Of a stretch of DNA of 56,104 nucleotides, positions 27,614 to 37,052 are shown one piece after another. The DNA lies in the NCBI RefSeq assembly GCF_004348595.1, contig NZ_SMKD01000024.1, positions 1-56,104 on the forward strand. Reading direction: 5' to 3'. The notes under the pieces were generated by a model. That model searched no databases and was not told the DNA's origin. It worked only from the letters and a program-made list of their open reading frames with translations. The stretch's first letter is position 1. Each line of letters opens with the position of its first letter. The stretch comes from Micromonospora sp. KC723. Lineage in GTDB: Bacteria > Actinomycetota > Actinomycetes > Mycobacteriales > Micromonosporaceae. Position numbers and translations under genes: made by a program.

Positions 27614-29163
27614 CCGACGGCACACTCCACCCCGACCTGGACGCCTTCGCCGAGTTGGCCACCCGCTGGCGGGTGGTGCCGGTGACCCGGAGGTTGCTGG
27701 CCGACGCGGAGACCCCGGTCGGTGTCTACCGCAAGCTCGCCGGCGGGCCCGGGACCTTCCTGCTGGAGTCCGCCGAACAGGGCGTCGGGTCGGCCGGCAT
27801 GGCCTGGTCCCGGTACTCCTTCATCGGGGTGCGCAGCAGCGCCACCCTGGTCGAGCGGGACGGGGTCGCCGTCTGGACCGGCCACCCGCCGGCCGGCGTG
27901 CCGACCTCCGGTGACCCGGTGGCGGTGCTGCGCGAGACGGTCGCGGCGCTCGCCGGCCCGGCCCAGGACCCGGCCGGCGGCCTGCCGCCGCTGACCGGTG
28001 GCATGGTCGGCTACCTCGGCTACGACCTCATCCGGCGCTTCGAGCGGCTGCCCGAACTGACCGAGGACGACCTCGGGGTGCCGGAGCTGGGCATGATGCT
28101 CGCCACCGACCTGGTGGTGCTGGACCACTACGACGGCTCGGCCATCCTGGTGGCCAACGCGGTGCTGCCCCCGGCGGACGCGCCCGACCGGGACGCCCAG
28201 GTCGCGGCGGCGTACCACCACGCGGTGGGGCGGCTGGACGCGATGACCACGGCGCTGTCCCGGCCGATCCCGCCCATGATCTCCACGGTCGACCGTCCGG
28301 CGGCGGGGGCGGTGGTCAGCCGGACCCCCGACGGCGGCTACCCGAAGGCGGTCGAGGAGGCCAAGGAGGCGATCCGGGCCGGGGAGTGCTTCCAGATCGT
28401 GCTGGCCCAGCGGTTCGAGCGGGCCACCCACGCCGATCCGCTGGACGTCTACCGGGTGCTGCGCACCACCAACCCCAGCCCGTACATGTACCTGCTGCGC
28501 TTCGACGGCTTCGACATCGTCGGCTCGTCTCCCGAGGCGCACCTCAAGGTCAACGCCGGGCCGGACGGCGAGCGCCGGGCGTTGCTGCACCCGATCGCCG
28601 GCACCCGGCCCCGGGGCGCCACCCCGGACGCCGACGCCCGGCTCGCGGCCGAGCTGCTGGCCGACCCGAAGGAGCGGGCCGAGCACGTGATGCTGGTCGA
28701 CCTGGGCCGCAACGACCTGGGCCGGGTCTGCCGGCCGGGGACGGTGCAGGTGCCGGAGTTCGCCACCATCGAGCGGTACAGCCACGTCATGCACATCGTC
28801 TCCACCGTGGTGGGCACGCTGCGTCAGGACCGCACCGCCTTCGACGCCCTCGCGGCCACCTTCCCCGCCGGTACCCTCTCCGGCGCCCCGAAGGTCCGCG
28901 CCATGGAGATCATCGAGGAGCTGGAGCCGGTCCGGCGCGGCCTCTACGGCGGCACCGTCGGCTACTTCGGCTTCGGCGGCGACCTGGACATGGCGATCGC
29001 CATCCGCACCGCGCTGATCCGCGACGGGCGGGCGTACGTGCAGGCCGGCGCCGGGGTGGTGGCCGACTCCGATCCGGCCGCGGAGGACCAGGAGACCCGG
29101 AACAAGGCCGCCGCCGTGCTCGCCGCCATCGCCGCCGCCGAGACCCTGCGGTCCGCCCGGTGA
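27610..29163 (+). CDS. trpE: Anthranilate synthase component I
   Basis: A 517-aa chorismate-using enzyme that makes anthranilate with glutamine-derived ammonia from TrpG (not in this window). The N-terminal FLLES element binds the feedback inhibitor tryptophan; the catalytic half has [62 protein letters not shown] and [11 protein letters not shown]. It overlaps hisI by 4 nt, tying the last-sited his gene to trp synthesis in one transcript. Confidence 0.97.
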   Translation: MTDGTLHPDLDAFAELATRWRVVPVTRRLLADAETPVGVYRKLAGGPGTFLLESAEQGVGSAGMAWSRYSFIGVRSSATLVERDGVAVWTGHPPAGVPTSGDPVAVLRETVAALAGPAQDPAGGLPPLTGGMVGYLGYDLIRRFERLPELTEDDLGVPELGMMLATDLVVLDHYDGSAILVANAVLPPADAPDRDAQVAAAYHHAVGRLDAMTTALSRPIPPMISTVDRPAAGAVVSRTPDGGYPKAVEEAKEAIRAGECFQIVLAQRFERATHADPLDVYRVLRTTNPSPYMYLLRFDGFDIVGSSPEAHLKVNAGPDGERRALLHPIAGTRPRGATPDADARLAAELLADPKERAEHVMLVDLGRNDLGRVCRPGTVQVPEFATIERYSHVMHIVSTVVGTLRQDRTAFDALAATFPAGTLSGAPKVRAMEIIEELEPVRRGLYGGTVGYFGFGGDLDMAIAIRTALIRDGRAYVQAGAGVVADSDPAAEDQETRNKAAAVLAAIAAAETLRSAR

Positions 29164-29753
29164 CGGCTCCCGGAGACGCCGCGACACCCATCCCGACCGG
29201 CGGCGCGCCGACCGACCGGGGCCGGCGCGAGCTGGCGTACGCGGTGCTGCTCTGCCTGGCCGGCGCGGGCCTGGCGGTCTGGGCGGCGACCCGCACCTGG
29301 GCGGTGGAGGTGACCGCACGGGGGGCGCTGCCGCCGGTCCGGCAGGACCGTTCCGGTGCGGAGCTGCTGCCCTGGCTGTCGGCGCTGGCCCTGGTCGTGT
29401 TGGCCGGCGGCGGCGCGGTGCTGGCCACCCGGGGCCGGCTCCGGCGTCTGCTCGGCGGGCTGCTGGCCCTGCTCGGCCTGGCCGTGGCGGCCGGCGGCGG
29501 GTACGGGGTGACCGCCGGTTTCGCCGGTGAGGTCAGCCGGCAGTGGCCGGCGCTCTGCCTGCTCGGCGGGCTGCTCGCGGCAGCCGGTGGCGGACTGGCC
29601 GCTCGGCGGGGCGACCGCTGGCCGGCGATGGGTGCCCGCTACGAGCGCCGGACCCGCTTCGGCCCGACGCCCGACCCGGGGCCCGCCGCCCCGCGGGGCA
29701 ACCGGGAGGCGTGGGACGCTCTCGACCGGGGCGAGGACCCGACGGTCAGTTGA
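29160..29753 (+). CDS. Trp biosynthesis-associated membrane protein (TIGR02234-like)
   Basis: A 197-aa protein with four hydrophobic helices (about 23-43, 69-88, 96-117, 125-145), the first followed by WAATRTWAVEVTARG, and a Pro/Arg-rich cytosolic tail with RYERR and WDALDRGEDPT near the end. Both tail motifs and the position directly after trpE (GTGA overlap) fit the TIGR02234 family, whose role in tryptophan synthesis is inferred only from gene neighbourhood. Its last codons overlap the convergent small gene by 8 nt. Confidence 0.88.
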   Translation: MTAPGDAATPIPTGGAPTDRGRRELAYAVLLCLAGAGLAVWAATRTWAVEVTARGALPPVRQDRSGAELLPWLSALALVVLAGGGAVLATRGRLRRLLGGLLALLGLAVAAGGGYGVTAGFAGEVSRQWPALCLLGGLLAAAGGGLAARRGDRWPAMGARYERRTRFGPTPDPGPAAPRGNREAWDALDRGEDPTVS

Positions 29754-30015
29754 CCGGCTGCCGCAGCTCGCGGCGTTCCCGGGCGGCGGCGCGGGCGGCG
29801 GACAGTTCGGCGACGAGCCGGTCGAGTTCGGCGCGCTGGTCGGCGCGGGCCCGGTCGGCGCAGACGGCCTCCCAGGCGTTGCTCCGGGCGGTACGCACCC
29901 GGCCGTCACCGACCACGGCGCGTTCGAGGCTGTGCACCACGCCGACGGCGAGGGAGGCGACAGTGCGGGAGATGGTCGTGAAGCCGATGGTGGAGTCCGG
30001 TCCCGTAGTGCTCAT
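29746..30015 (-). CDS. Small hypothetical protein with Ala/Arg-rich helix
   Basis: An 89-aa protein starting [34 protein letters not shown] with a possible amphipathic first helix; the second half ([30 protein letters not shown]) should be a single long charged helix or coiled coil. GGGGAG lies 5 nt before the ATG. It converges on the Trp-associated membrane gene, overlapping by 8 nt. No family recognised. Confidence 0.58.
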   Translation of the reverse strand: MSTTGPDSTIGFTTISRTVASLAVGVVHSLERAVVGDGRVRTARSNAWEAVCADRARADQRAELDRLVAELSAARAAARERRELRQPVN

Positions 30016-30402
30016 GGTCACTCCCCACGAGAAGTCCGACGGTCGGCAGGCCCGCTCCCGAGTCTGCCCGAGTCCAGGCTGCCCGGCGCACGTTTCACCG
30101 TGGTGACGGGCGGATCAACTGTCCATCGGCGTGGACGTCCCCGGTAGGTCCGTTCGTCCTTGAGCTTGGTCACACCATCGACCGGCGTCGCGGTGCTGCG
30201 GCGGACCGGCCCCTCGTGCTGTCATGGTCCATGGGTTTCGGTCGATGGGTCGGCGGGGGGCGCGGAAGCCCGCCAGATGACCCCTGTCGATCGCTGCGGT
30301 GGCGCTGCGTGACATCGCGTTCACCGGAAGTCGGTCATCATGCCACAGCCCATTCCGTGAGGAGCGCCATACCCCCGGCACGTGCTGCCAGGTGGCGCCC
30401 CC
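30016..30402. other. Intergenic stretch upstream of trpC
   Basis: About 390 bp without a convincing gene. I looked for a Trp-codon leader peptide and terminator/antiterminator hairpins and found none; a frame from 30216 has scattered Trp codons but no stop before running into trpC. The only signal I trust is the TAGCAT box at its right end. Confidence 0.4.
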
Positions 30403-30414
30403 TAGCATCGCCCC
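30403..30414 (+). promoter_or_regulatory. -10 box at the trpC start
   Basis: TAGCAT (30403-30408), 6 nt, then ATG 30415, a leaderless geometry. A second in-frame start, GTG 30442, has GAGAGGGGAG just before it, so the mRNA may be read from either. Confidence 0.5.
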
Positions 30415-31305
30415 ATGACACCCGGAGAGGGGAGTCCGTTGGTGACTGCAGACCATGCGCACGCGGAAGGGGACGGGCCCGGTCCGGCAGCGTCCGGAAG
30501 CGTGCTCGACGAGATCCTGGCCGGCGTCCGCGAGGACGTCGCGCGGCGACAGGCGCAGGTTCCGCTGGAGCGGATCCGCGAGCTGGCCGCCGCCGCGCCG
30601 CCGCCGCTGGACGCGTACGCCGCCCTGCGCAAGCCCGGCGTGGCGGTGATCGCAGAGGTCAAGCGCTCCTCGCCGTCCAAGGGCCGGTTGGCCGAGATCG
30701 CCGATCCGGCCGACCTCGCCGGCCAGTACGCCGCCGGCGGCGCCCGGGCGATCAGCGTGCTGACCGAGGGGCGCTGGTTCGGCGGATCGCTCGACGACCT
30801 GGCCGCCGTCCGGGCCGCCGTGCAGGTGCCGGTGCTGCGCAAGGACTTCGTCGTCTCCAGCTACCAGGTGCACGAGGCCCGCGCGCACGGCGCCGACCTG
30901 GTACTGCTGATCGTCGCGGCACTGGAGCAGAACGCGCTGGTCGGGCTGCTGGAGCGGATCGAGTCGCTCGGCATGTGCGCGCTGGTCGAGGTGCACACCG
31001 AGGAGGAGGCCGACCGGGCGCTGGAGGCCGGCGCGCAGGTGATCGGGGTCAACGCCCGCGACCTGCGTACCCTGGAGGTCGACCGGGCCGTCTTCGAGCG
31101 GATCGCGCCCGGGCTGCCGAGCAGCGTGGTCAAGATCGCCGAATCGGGTGTGCGCGGCCCGCACGACCTGATCCGGTACGCCTCGGCCGGCGCCGACGCC
31201 GTCCTGGTCGGGGAGGGCCTGGTCACCCAGAAGAGCCCGCGGGAGGCAGTCGCCGAGCTGGTCAACGCCGGGAACCACCCGGCCACGCCGCGCCCGGTGC
31301 GCTGA
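30415..31305 (+). CDS. trpC: Indole-3-glycerol phosphate synthase
   Basis: (beta/alpha)8 enzyme (296 aa from ATG 30415; 287 from GTG 30442) converting CdRP to indoleglycerol phosphate. Motifs: [30 protein letters not shown] with the catalytic Lys, [33 protein letters not shown] and [10 protein letters not shown]. No fused TrpF domain, consistent with PriA supplying that step. The N-terminus from ATG 30415 is slightly long for the family and has no conserved features, so the second start is credible. Confidence 0.95.
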   Translation: MTPGEGSPLVTADHAHAEGDGPGPAASGSVLDEILAGVREDVARRQAQVPLERIRELAAAAPPPLDAYAALRKPGVAVIAEVKRSSPSKGRLAEIADPADLAGQYAAGGARAISVLTEGRWFGGSLDDLAAVRAAVQVPVLRKDFVVSSYQVHEARAHGADLVLLIVAALEQNALVGLLERIESLGMCALVEVHTEEEADRALEAGAQVIGVNARDLRTLEVDRAVFERIAPGLPSSVVKIAESGVRGPHDLIRYASAGADAVLVGEGLVTQKSPREAVAELVNAGNHPATPRPVR

Positions 31306-31340
31306 GCCGTCCGCAGTTCCCGCAGCGAGAGGACACCGCG

Positions 31341-32573
31341 ATGAGCACCGACACCTCGAGCCCGTCCGGCGGCGTTCCCGACGTCGCCGGGCACTTCGGC
31401 CGGTTCGGCGGCCGGTTCGTGCCGGAGGCGCTGGTCGCCGCGCTGGACGAGCTGGACGCGGCGTACCGCAAGGCGATGACCGACGAGGAGTTCCTCGCCG
31501 AGTTGGAAGCCCTGCTGCGCGACTACGCCGGTACCCCGTCGCTGCTCTACCCCGCGCGGCGGTTCTCGGCCGAGGCCGGCGCCCGGATCCTGCTCAAGCG
31601 GGAGGACCTCAACCACACCGGCGCGCACAAGGTGCGCAACGTGCTGGGCCAGGCGCTGCTGACCAAGCGGATGGGCAAGAGGCGTGTCATCGCCGAGACC
31701 GGCGCCGGACAGCACGGCGTGGCCACCGCCACCGCCGCCGCCCTGTTCGACCTCGAGTGCGTCGTCTACATGGGCGAGGTCGACACCCGGCGGCAGGCGC
31801 TCAACGTGGCCCGGATGCGGATGCTGGGCGCCACCGTGATCCCGGTGACCGCCGGCTCGCGGACCCTCAAGGACGCGATGAACGAGGCGATGCGGGACTG
31901 GGTCGCCAACGTGGACGACACCCACTACCTGATCGGCACGGCCGCCGGTCCGCACCCGTTCCCCGAGCTGGTCCGCGACTTCGTCCGGGGCATCGGCGTC
32001 GAGGCCCGCCAGCAGTGCCTCGACCTGACCGGCGCGCTGCCGGACGCGGTCGCCGCCTGCGTCGGCGGCGGCTCCAACGCGCTGGGCATCTTCCACGCCT
32101 TCGTCGGCGACACCGGAGTGCGGCTGTACGGCTTCGAGGCCGGCGGCGAGGGCGTGGAGACCGGCCGGCACGCGGCCAGCATCACCGGTGGCAGCTCCGG
32201 TGTGCTGCACGGCACCCGCACGTACGTGCTCCAGAACGAAGACGGCCAGACGATCGAGTCGCACTCCATCTCCGCCGGCCTGGACTACCCGGGTGTCGGC
32301 CCGGAGCACGCCTGGCTGCACGACACCGGCCGGGCCAGCTACCAGCCGGTGACCGACGCCGAGGCGATGGCCGCGTTCGAGCTGCTCTGCCGTACCGAGG
32401 GGATCATCCCGGCGATCGAGAGCTCGCACGCGCTCGCCGGTGCCCTGAAGGTCGCTCCGGGGCTCGCCGCCGAGCTGGGCCGGGAGCCGGTCATCGTGGT
32501 CAACCTCTCCGGGCGGGGCGACAAGGACGTGCACACCGCCGGCGAGTACTTCGGCATCCTCGACAAGGAGTGA
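31341..32573 (+). CDS. trpB: Tryptophan synthase beta subunit
   Basis: A 410-aa PLP enzyme condensing indole and serine. The PLP lysine is K97 in [22 protein letters not shown], the phosphate-binding [26 protein letters not shown] and IPAIESSHA are all present. This is TrpB1-type, in the same operon as its alpha partner. GAGAGGA precedes the ATG. Confidence 0.97.
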   Translation: MSTDTSSPSGGVPDVAGHFGRFGGRFVPEALVAALDELDAAYRKAMTDEEFLAELEALLRDYAGTPSLLYPARRFSAEAGARILLKREDLNHTGAHKVRNVLGQALLTKRMGKRRVIAETGAGQHGVATATAAALFDLECVVYMGEVDTRRQALNVARMRMLGATVIPVTAGSRTLKDAMNEAMRDWVANVDDTHYLIGTAAGPHPFPELVRDFVRGIGVEARQQCLDLTGALPDAVAACVGGGSNALGIFHAFVGDTGVRLYGFEAGGEGVETGRHAASITGGSSGVLHGTRTYVLQNEDGQTIESHSISAGLDYPGVGPEHAWLHDTGRASYQPVTDAEAMAAFELLCRTEGIIPAIESSHALAGALKVAPGLAAELGREPVIVVNLSGRGDKDVHTAGEYFGILDKE

Positions 32574-32578
32574 CGATC

Positions 32579-33382
32579 GTGAGCCGGATCGGGGTGGCCT
32601 TCGACAAGGCCCGCGCCGACGGACGGGCACTGCTGGTCGGCTGCATGCCGGCCGGTTTCCCGACCGTCGAGGGCAGCATCGCCGCGATGACCGCCATGGT
32701 GGAGTCGGGCGTGGACGTCATCGAGGTGGAGATCCCGTACTCCGACCCGGTGATGGACGGTCCGGTGATCCAGAAGGCCAGCGACATCGCCCTGGCCGGC
32801 GGGGTCCGCACCGCCGACACGCTGCGCATCGTCGAGGCGATCGCGGCCACCGGCGCACCGGTGGTCACCATGACCTACTGGAACCCGATCGAGCAGTACG
32901 GCGTCGACGCCTTCGCCCGTGACCTGGCCGCCGCCGGTGGCACCGGTCTGATCACCCCGGACCTGATCCCCGACGAGGCCGGCGAGTGGCTGGCCGCCTC
33001 GGACGCGTACGGCCTGGACCGCACCTTCCTGGTCTCGCCGTCGTCGACCGACGGCCGGCTGAAGATGACCGTCGAGCACTGCCGGGGGTTCGTCTACGCC
33101 ACCGCGCTCATGGGGGTGACCGGGGCGCGGGCGCAGACGTCGCAGGCCGCGCCGGTGCTGGTCTCCCGGGTTCGCGAGGTCACCGACCTGCCGGTCGGCG
33201 TCGGCCTCGGCGTGGGCACCGGCGCGCAGGCCGCCACGGTCGCCGGGTACGCCGACGGTGTGATCGTGGGCAGCGCCCTGGTCCGCTGCGTGCTCGACGG
33301 CCCCGACCTCCCCGCCGGGCTGACCGCCCTGCGCACGCTCAGCGCCGAGCTCGCCGAGGGCGTGCGCAACCCGGCCCGCTGA
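32579..33382 (+). CDS. trpA: Tryptophan synthase alpha subunit
   Basis: A 267-aa TIM barrel releasing indole from indoleglycerol phosphate and feeding it to TrpB. Catalytic Glu49 and Asp60 keep the E. coli numbering (VIEVEIPYSDPVMDGP); TYWNPI and VGLGVGTGAQA (phosphate site) are visible. GTG 32579 is chosen because AAGGAG (32565-32570) is 8 nt upstream; GTG 32570 overlaps that site. Confidence 0.97.
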   Translation: MSRIGVAFDKARADGRALLVGCMPAGFPTVEGSIAAMTAMVESGVDVIEVEIPYSDPVMDGPVIQKASDIALAGGVRTADTLRIVEAIAATGAPVVTMTYWNPIEQYGVDAFARDLAAAGGTGLITPDLIPDEAGEWLAASDAYGLDRTFLVSPSSTDGRLKMTVEHCRGFVYATALMGVTGARAQTSQAAPVLVSRVREVTDLPVGVGLGVGTGAQAATVAGYADGVIVGSALVRCVLDGPDLPAGLTALRTLSAELAEGVRNPAR

Positions 33383-33626
33383 CCCACCACGCCCCGCGTC
33401 CCGGCGCGCGACGACCACCGCTTCCGGCCCGGTGATCGACTCCGTCTGCGCCGGTTGTGGCTGCGGCGCGGTGGACACCGCGAGGTGGCGCGGCCGGAGT
33501 TGATCATGGACCGGGCCGCCGCGGTGCGGCGCGGGTGGAGTGACCCTTGGGCGGGGCGTCCGGCGGCGGACCGGTCGGGGCGCGGAACCGTACGGACCGG
33601 GGTGCCGCGGAGGCGGTCCGCAACGG

Positions 33627-33640
33627 TAGCCTGTGCACCC
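33627..33640 (+). promoter_or_regulatory. -10 box and leaderless start of lgt
   Basis: TAGCCT (33627-33632), 8 nt, then GTG 33641. The 258-bp gap after trpA otherwise holds only a weak 6-bp hairpin (33448-33469). Confidence 0.5.
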
Positions 33641-34846
33641 GTGACCCTCGCCTCGACGATCCCGCAGGCAGCCCTGCCGAGCCCGACCACCGCCGTGTGG
33701 CAGCTCGGGCCGGTGCCGATCCGGGCGTACGCGCTCTGCATCATCCTCGGCATCGTGGTGGCCTGCTGGGTCACCGAGCGCCGGCTGCGCCAGCGCGGGG
33801 TGGCCCCCGGCGCGGTGCTCGACATCGCGGTCTGGGCTGTCCCGTTCGGCATCGTCGGGGCCCGCATCTACCACGTGATCACCTCGCCGGAGAAGTACTT
33901 CGGCGCCGGCGGCGAGCCGCTGAAGGCGTTTGCCGTCTGGGAGGGCGGCCTCGGCATCTGGGGCGCGGTCGCCGGTGGCGCGGTCGGCGCCTGGATCGCC
34001 GCCCGGCAGCTCGGCCTGCCGTTGACCGTGGTGGCCGACGCGCTCGCCCCCGGGTTGCCGTTGGCCCAGGCCGTCGGCCGGTTCGGCAACTGGTTCAACA
34101 ACGAGCTCTACGGTGGCCGGACCACCCTGCCGTGGGGCCTGGAGGTCCACAAGATGGACCCGGCCAACGCCGGGCACGCGCTGCGCGACGAGACCGGCCA
34201 GCCGATCCTGCTGCCCGGCCTCTACCACCCGACCTTCCTCTACGAGGCGATCTGGAACGTCGGCGTCGCCGCCCTGGTGATCGTTCTGGACCGCAGGTTC
34301 AAGCTGGGCAAGGGCCGCGCGTTCGCGCTGTACGTGATGGGCTACACCGCAGGCCGGTTCTGGATCGAGATCATGCGCACCGACGAGGCGACCCGCGTCC
34401 TCGGCGCCCGGATCAACGTGTGGACCGCCGCCCTGGTCTTCGTCGGCGCGCTGGTCTACTTCCTGCGGGTCCGCGGCTCCCGCGAGTACCTCGTCCCGGT
34501 GGGTGTCACCACCCCGGTTCCGCCGTCCGGCGGGGACGTCTCCCAGGTCGACCTCTCCCGTACCGGGAACGGCCCTCGGGCGGTCGCGCCCGAGGGGTAC
34601 CGGATGGTGAGCGAAGAGCAGTTCCGGGCGTACCAGGAGACCGGTGAGGTCCCCGACGAGCCTGCCGCCGCGCCACCCACGGCGACCGGCGAGCACGCCG
34701 TGGCACCCGGTACGCCGGCCGCCGACGCCCCCGAGGGGACGCCACCCGCCGACGTCGACGGCGAGCCGACGCGGGCCGTCGCCGCCACCGAGCGGGACGA
34801 CCGGGCGGGTGCCGCCGGCGCCCGACCCGCCGACCGGGACCACTGA
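33641..34846 (+). CDS. lgt: Prolipoprotein diacylglyceryl transferase
   Basis: A membrane enzyme (401 aa) that transfers diacylglyceryl from phosphatidylglycerol to the lipobox Cys of prolipoproteins. The Lgt signature GRFGNWFNNELYGG starts near residue 146; seven membrane helices span about 20-285, with YHPTFLYEAIWN and GRFWIEIMRTDEA conserved. Residues about 290-401 are a disordered Pro/Ala/acidic tail, a common actinobacterial extension. The gene follows trpA, a conserved actinobacterial neighbourhood. Substrates in this window include the lipoprotein near 22.3 kb. Confidence 0.95.
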   Translation: MTLASTIPQAALPSPTTAVWQLGPVPIRAYALCIILGIVVACWVTERRLRQRGVAPGAVLDIAVWAVPFGIVGARIYHVITSPEKYFGAGGEPLKAFAVWEGGLGIWGAVAGGAVGAWIAARQLGLPLTVVADALAPGLPLAQAVGRFGNWFNNELYGGRTTLPWGLEVHKMDPANAGHALRDETGQPILLPGLYHPTFLYEAIWNVGVAALVIVLDRRFKLGKGRAFALYVMGYTAGRFWIEIMRTDEATRVLGARINVWTAALVFVGALVYFLRVRGSREYLVPVGVTTPVPPSGGDVSQVDLSRTGNGPRAVAPEGYRMVSEEQFRAYQETGEVPDEPAAAPPTATGEHAVAPGTPAADAPEGTPPADVDGEPTRAVAATERDDRAGAAGARPADRDH

Positions 34847-34858
34847 GCGGGGCCGGGG

Positions 34859-36052
34859 ATGCGGACAGCGGTGGTGGTCGGCGCCGGGCTGGGCGGGTTG
34901 GCGGCGGCCGGCGCGCTGGCCCGCTCCGGCTGGCAGGTCACCCTGTTGGAACGGTCCGACCGGGTCCGACCCGAACCCACCGCCGTGGTGCTCTGGCCCA
35001 ACGGGGTCCGCGCGCTGCACGCGCTCGGCCTCGGCGCGGGCCTGGACGCGATCGCCACCGCGCTGCCCGACTGCGGGGTACGCCGCCCGGACGGGCACTG
35101 GCTGGTGCAGCCGCGTCCCACACCGGCGGACCGGATGCCGGTGGTGGTGCACCGGGAGGACCTGCACGACGCCCTCATCGCCGGTCTCGGCGACCGGGCG
35201 GAGCTGCGTACCGGAGTGGCCGTGGACACCGTCCAGGTCCGACCGGGGCAGCGGCCGGCGGTCGGCGTCGGTGGCCAGCTCGTCGAGGCCGACCTGGTGG
35301 TCGCCGCGGACGGCGTCGACAGCGCGGTACGCCGCCGGTTCGCCCCCGAGGCCGCCGTCGTCAGCTCCGGCTCGGCCTCCTGGCGGGCGGTGATCCCCTG
35401 GTACCGGGCACCGAGGTTGGCCGCCGACCAGCCGCCCGGCGGGGAGGTGCTCGGTGCCGGCTACCGGTTCGTGGCCGCCTCGCTGGGGGAGCGCGGCTCG
35501 TCCGGGGCCTCCCGCCGGGGTGGGGTCTACTGGGTGGCCACCGCCGCCGGCGCGCCCCGCCCGGAGCCGCCCGAAACCCAGCTCGCCCTGCTGCGGCGCT
35601 GGTACGCCGGCTGGCCCGCCCCCGTCGGCGCGCTGCTCGAGGCCACCGAGCCGGACGACCTGGTCCAGCAGGAGGTCCGCGAGCTGCGTCCGCTGCCCCG
35701 GGCGTACGGCTTTCCGGCCGGCCCCGGTGGGGTGGTGCTGCTCGGCGACGCCGCGCACGCCATGCCGCCGCACCTGGGGCAGGGCGCCTGCCTGGCCTTC
35801 GAGGACGCCGCGACCCTGGCGTCGCTGCTGCGCGAGTCGACGCTGCCCGACGCCGTGCAGGCGTACGACCGGTTGCGTCGTCCCCGTGCGGCGACCGTGG
35901 TCCGGCAGACCCGCCGCATGTCGGCGGTCCTGCAGGCCCGGGGCCGGCTGGCGCTGCGCGCCCGCGACGCCGCGCTGGGCACGATCAGCCCCCGCCTGCT
36001 CTCCAGCGCCGCTTCGGCCGCCGCCCAGTGGCGCCCCCCGTCGCCCTCCTGA
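34859..36052 (+). CDS. FAD-dependent monooxygenase (PHBH family)
   Basis: A 397-aa class A flavoprotein: N-terminal GXGXXG in VVVGAGLGGLAAAGALA (about 5-21), an adenine-binding acidic residue in LLERSD, the DG motif VVAADGVDSAVRRRF and the GD motif VLLGDAAHAMPPHLGQGACLAFEDAA. Substrate (aromatic or polyketide-like) unknown. It follows lgt by 12 nt and may be cotranscribed with it. Confidence 0.9.
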   Translation: MRTAVVVGAGLGGLAAAGALARSGWQVTLLERSDRVRPEPTAVVLWPNGVRALHALGLGAGLDAIATALPDCGVRRPDGHWLVQPRPTPADRMPVVVHREDLHDALIAGLGDRAELRTGVAVDTVQVRPGQRPAVGVGGQLVEADLVVAADGVDSAVRRRFAPEAAVVSSGSASWRAVIPWYRAPRLAADQPPGGEVLGAGYRFVAASLGERGSSGASRRGGVYWVATAAGAPRPEPPETQLALLRRWYAGWPAPVGALLEATEPDDLVQQEVRELRPLPRAYGFPAGPGGVVLLGDAAHAMPPHLGQGACLAFEDAATLASLLRESTLPDAVQAYDRLRRPRAATVVRQTRRMSAVLQARGRLALRARDAALGTISPRLLSSAASAAAQWRPPSPS

Positions 36053-36066
36053 CCCCCGTCGGGTCA
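36050..36066. terminator. Short hairpin spanning two convergent stop codons
   Basis: TGACCC-CCGTC-GGGTCA. The left arm starts with the TGA of the monooxygenase and the right arm ends with the complement of the TGA of the GNAT gene. A 6-bp stem is weak, but no other terminator fits in the 11-bp gap. Confidence 0.35.
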
Positions 36067-36906
36067 GACCAGGGCGGTGGGTTCGGCGATGCAGGCGGTG
36101 CCGACGCGGCGAAAGCCGACCCGCAGGTAGACCCGGGCGATCTCCTCGCCGCCGGCGGAGAGGAAGACCAGGTCGGTGCCGGCGGCGAGCAGCTCGCGGG
36201 CGAGTACGGCGGTGACCGCCGCGCCCAGCCCCCGGCGGCGGGCGGCCGGCAGGGTCGCCACCCCGGCGATCTCGGCCACGTCGCCGACCCGCATCGCCAT
36301 CCCGCTGGCGAGGGCTCCCTGTTCGGGTGTTCCGGCCAGCGCCGACAGCCGCCGGCCGTCGGCGATCCGGGCGCGTTCCTCGTCGAGCGCGCGCGTGTCG
36401 AGCCCGGCCATGGCAGCGTCCCGCGCGGCCGGTCCGGCCTCGCCCCGGGCGGTGCCGGCGGCGGTGAAACCGACCGTGGCCACCGCTCGCCGGGCGGCCA
36501 CGTCGACGGCGAAGCCGGGCGCGTCGGGGTCCAGCAGCCACACCGGTACGTCGGTGAGCGTGCCCGGATCGGGCAGGGCGGCCGGGTCGAGCACCATCAG
36601 TGGCGCCTCCAGGACGTTCAGCCCGGCCGCGCGGGCGACGGCCAGCAGGTCCGGGGTGGTCTCGTGCACCCACTCGAAGGCCTCGGGCAGGCCCAGCTCG
36701 CGCTGCCGTTCCCGGACGGCGGCCACGTCGGCCAGCGACGGTGGCGCGGTGGCGTCGAGCCGGGGGCGGGCGTAGAACGGCCAGCCCGCTCCTTCCCGGA
36801 CGAAGAGCACCAGGCCGCCGTGCTGCTCGCCACGGGCGGCGTCTCTGGGCACGGCGTCGTAGAAGCGTTCCAACCGGACGAACAGGTCGCGCTGGGTAGG
36901 ATCCAC
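36064..36906 (-). CDS. GNAT-family N-acetyltransferase
   Basis: A 280-aa protein with a C-terminal GNAT domain (about 140-275): VAEIAGVATLPAARRRGLGAAVTAVLA is the acetyl-CoA binding beta4-alpha3 (motif R-R-G-L-G), and VFLSAGGEEIARVYLRVGFRRVGTACI the end. The N-terminal half resembles a degenerate second GNAT fold. Acceptor unknown. Leaderless: TAGTCT 6 nt before GTG 36906. Confidence 0.88.
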   Translation of the reverse strand: MDPTQRDLFVRLERFYDAVPRDAARGEQHGGLVLFVREGAGWPFYARPRLDATAPPSLADVAAVRERQRELGLPEAFEWVHETTPDLLAVARAAGLNVLEAPLMVLDPAALPDPGTLTDVPVWLLDPDAPGFAVDVAARRAVATVGFTAAGTARGEAGPAARDAAMAGLDTRALDEERARIADGRRLSALAGTPEQGALASGMAMRVGDVAEIAGVATLPAARRRGLGAAVTAVLARELLAAGTDLVFLSAGGEEIARVYLRVGFRRVGTACIAEPTALV

Positions 36907-36918
36907 CGCGCGAGACTA
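36907..36918 (-). promoter_or_regulatory. -10 box and leaderless start of the GNAT gene
   Basis: On the minus strand TAGTCT (36913-36918), 6 nt, then GTG 36906. Confidence 0.5.
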
Positions 36919-36980
36919 CACGTCCCAAACTATGGAAGGTGTGATCAATCCGCACTGGCCTTGCGGGGGCCGCCCTAACG

Positions 36981-36986
36981 TAGACT
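36981..36986 (+). promoter_or_regulatory. Candidate -10 box of gltB
   Basis: TAGACT about 66 nt upstream of the gltB GTG in a locally AT-richer stretch. No clear -35 element. I did not find a convincing GlnR box. Confidence 0.3.
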
Positions 36987-37052
36987 CAATAGACCGCTGA
37001 GGGCCGACGTCGTCCCGACCATGATCCAACCTGAGTGACGACAGGAGGCCCG

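Noticed and set aside
30016..30414. A tryptophan attenuator or leader peptide before trpC.
   Set aside because: No short frame with tandem Trp codons and its own stop, and no terminator/antiterminator pair; a leaderless-type promoter abuts the start codon.
36907..37052. A GlnR site upstream of gltB.
   Set aside because: I could not find the two spaced gTnAc/GaAAc half-site pairs; only scattered partial matches.
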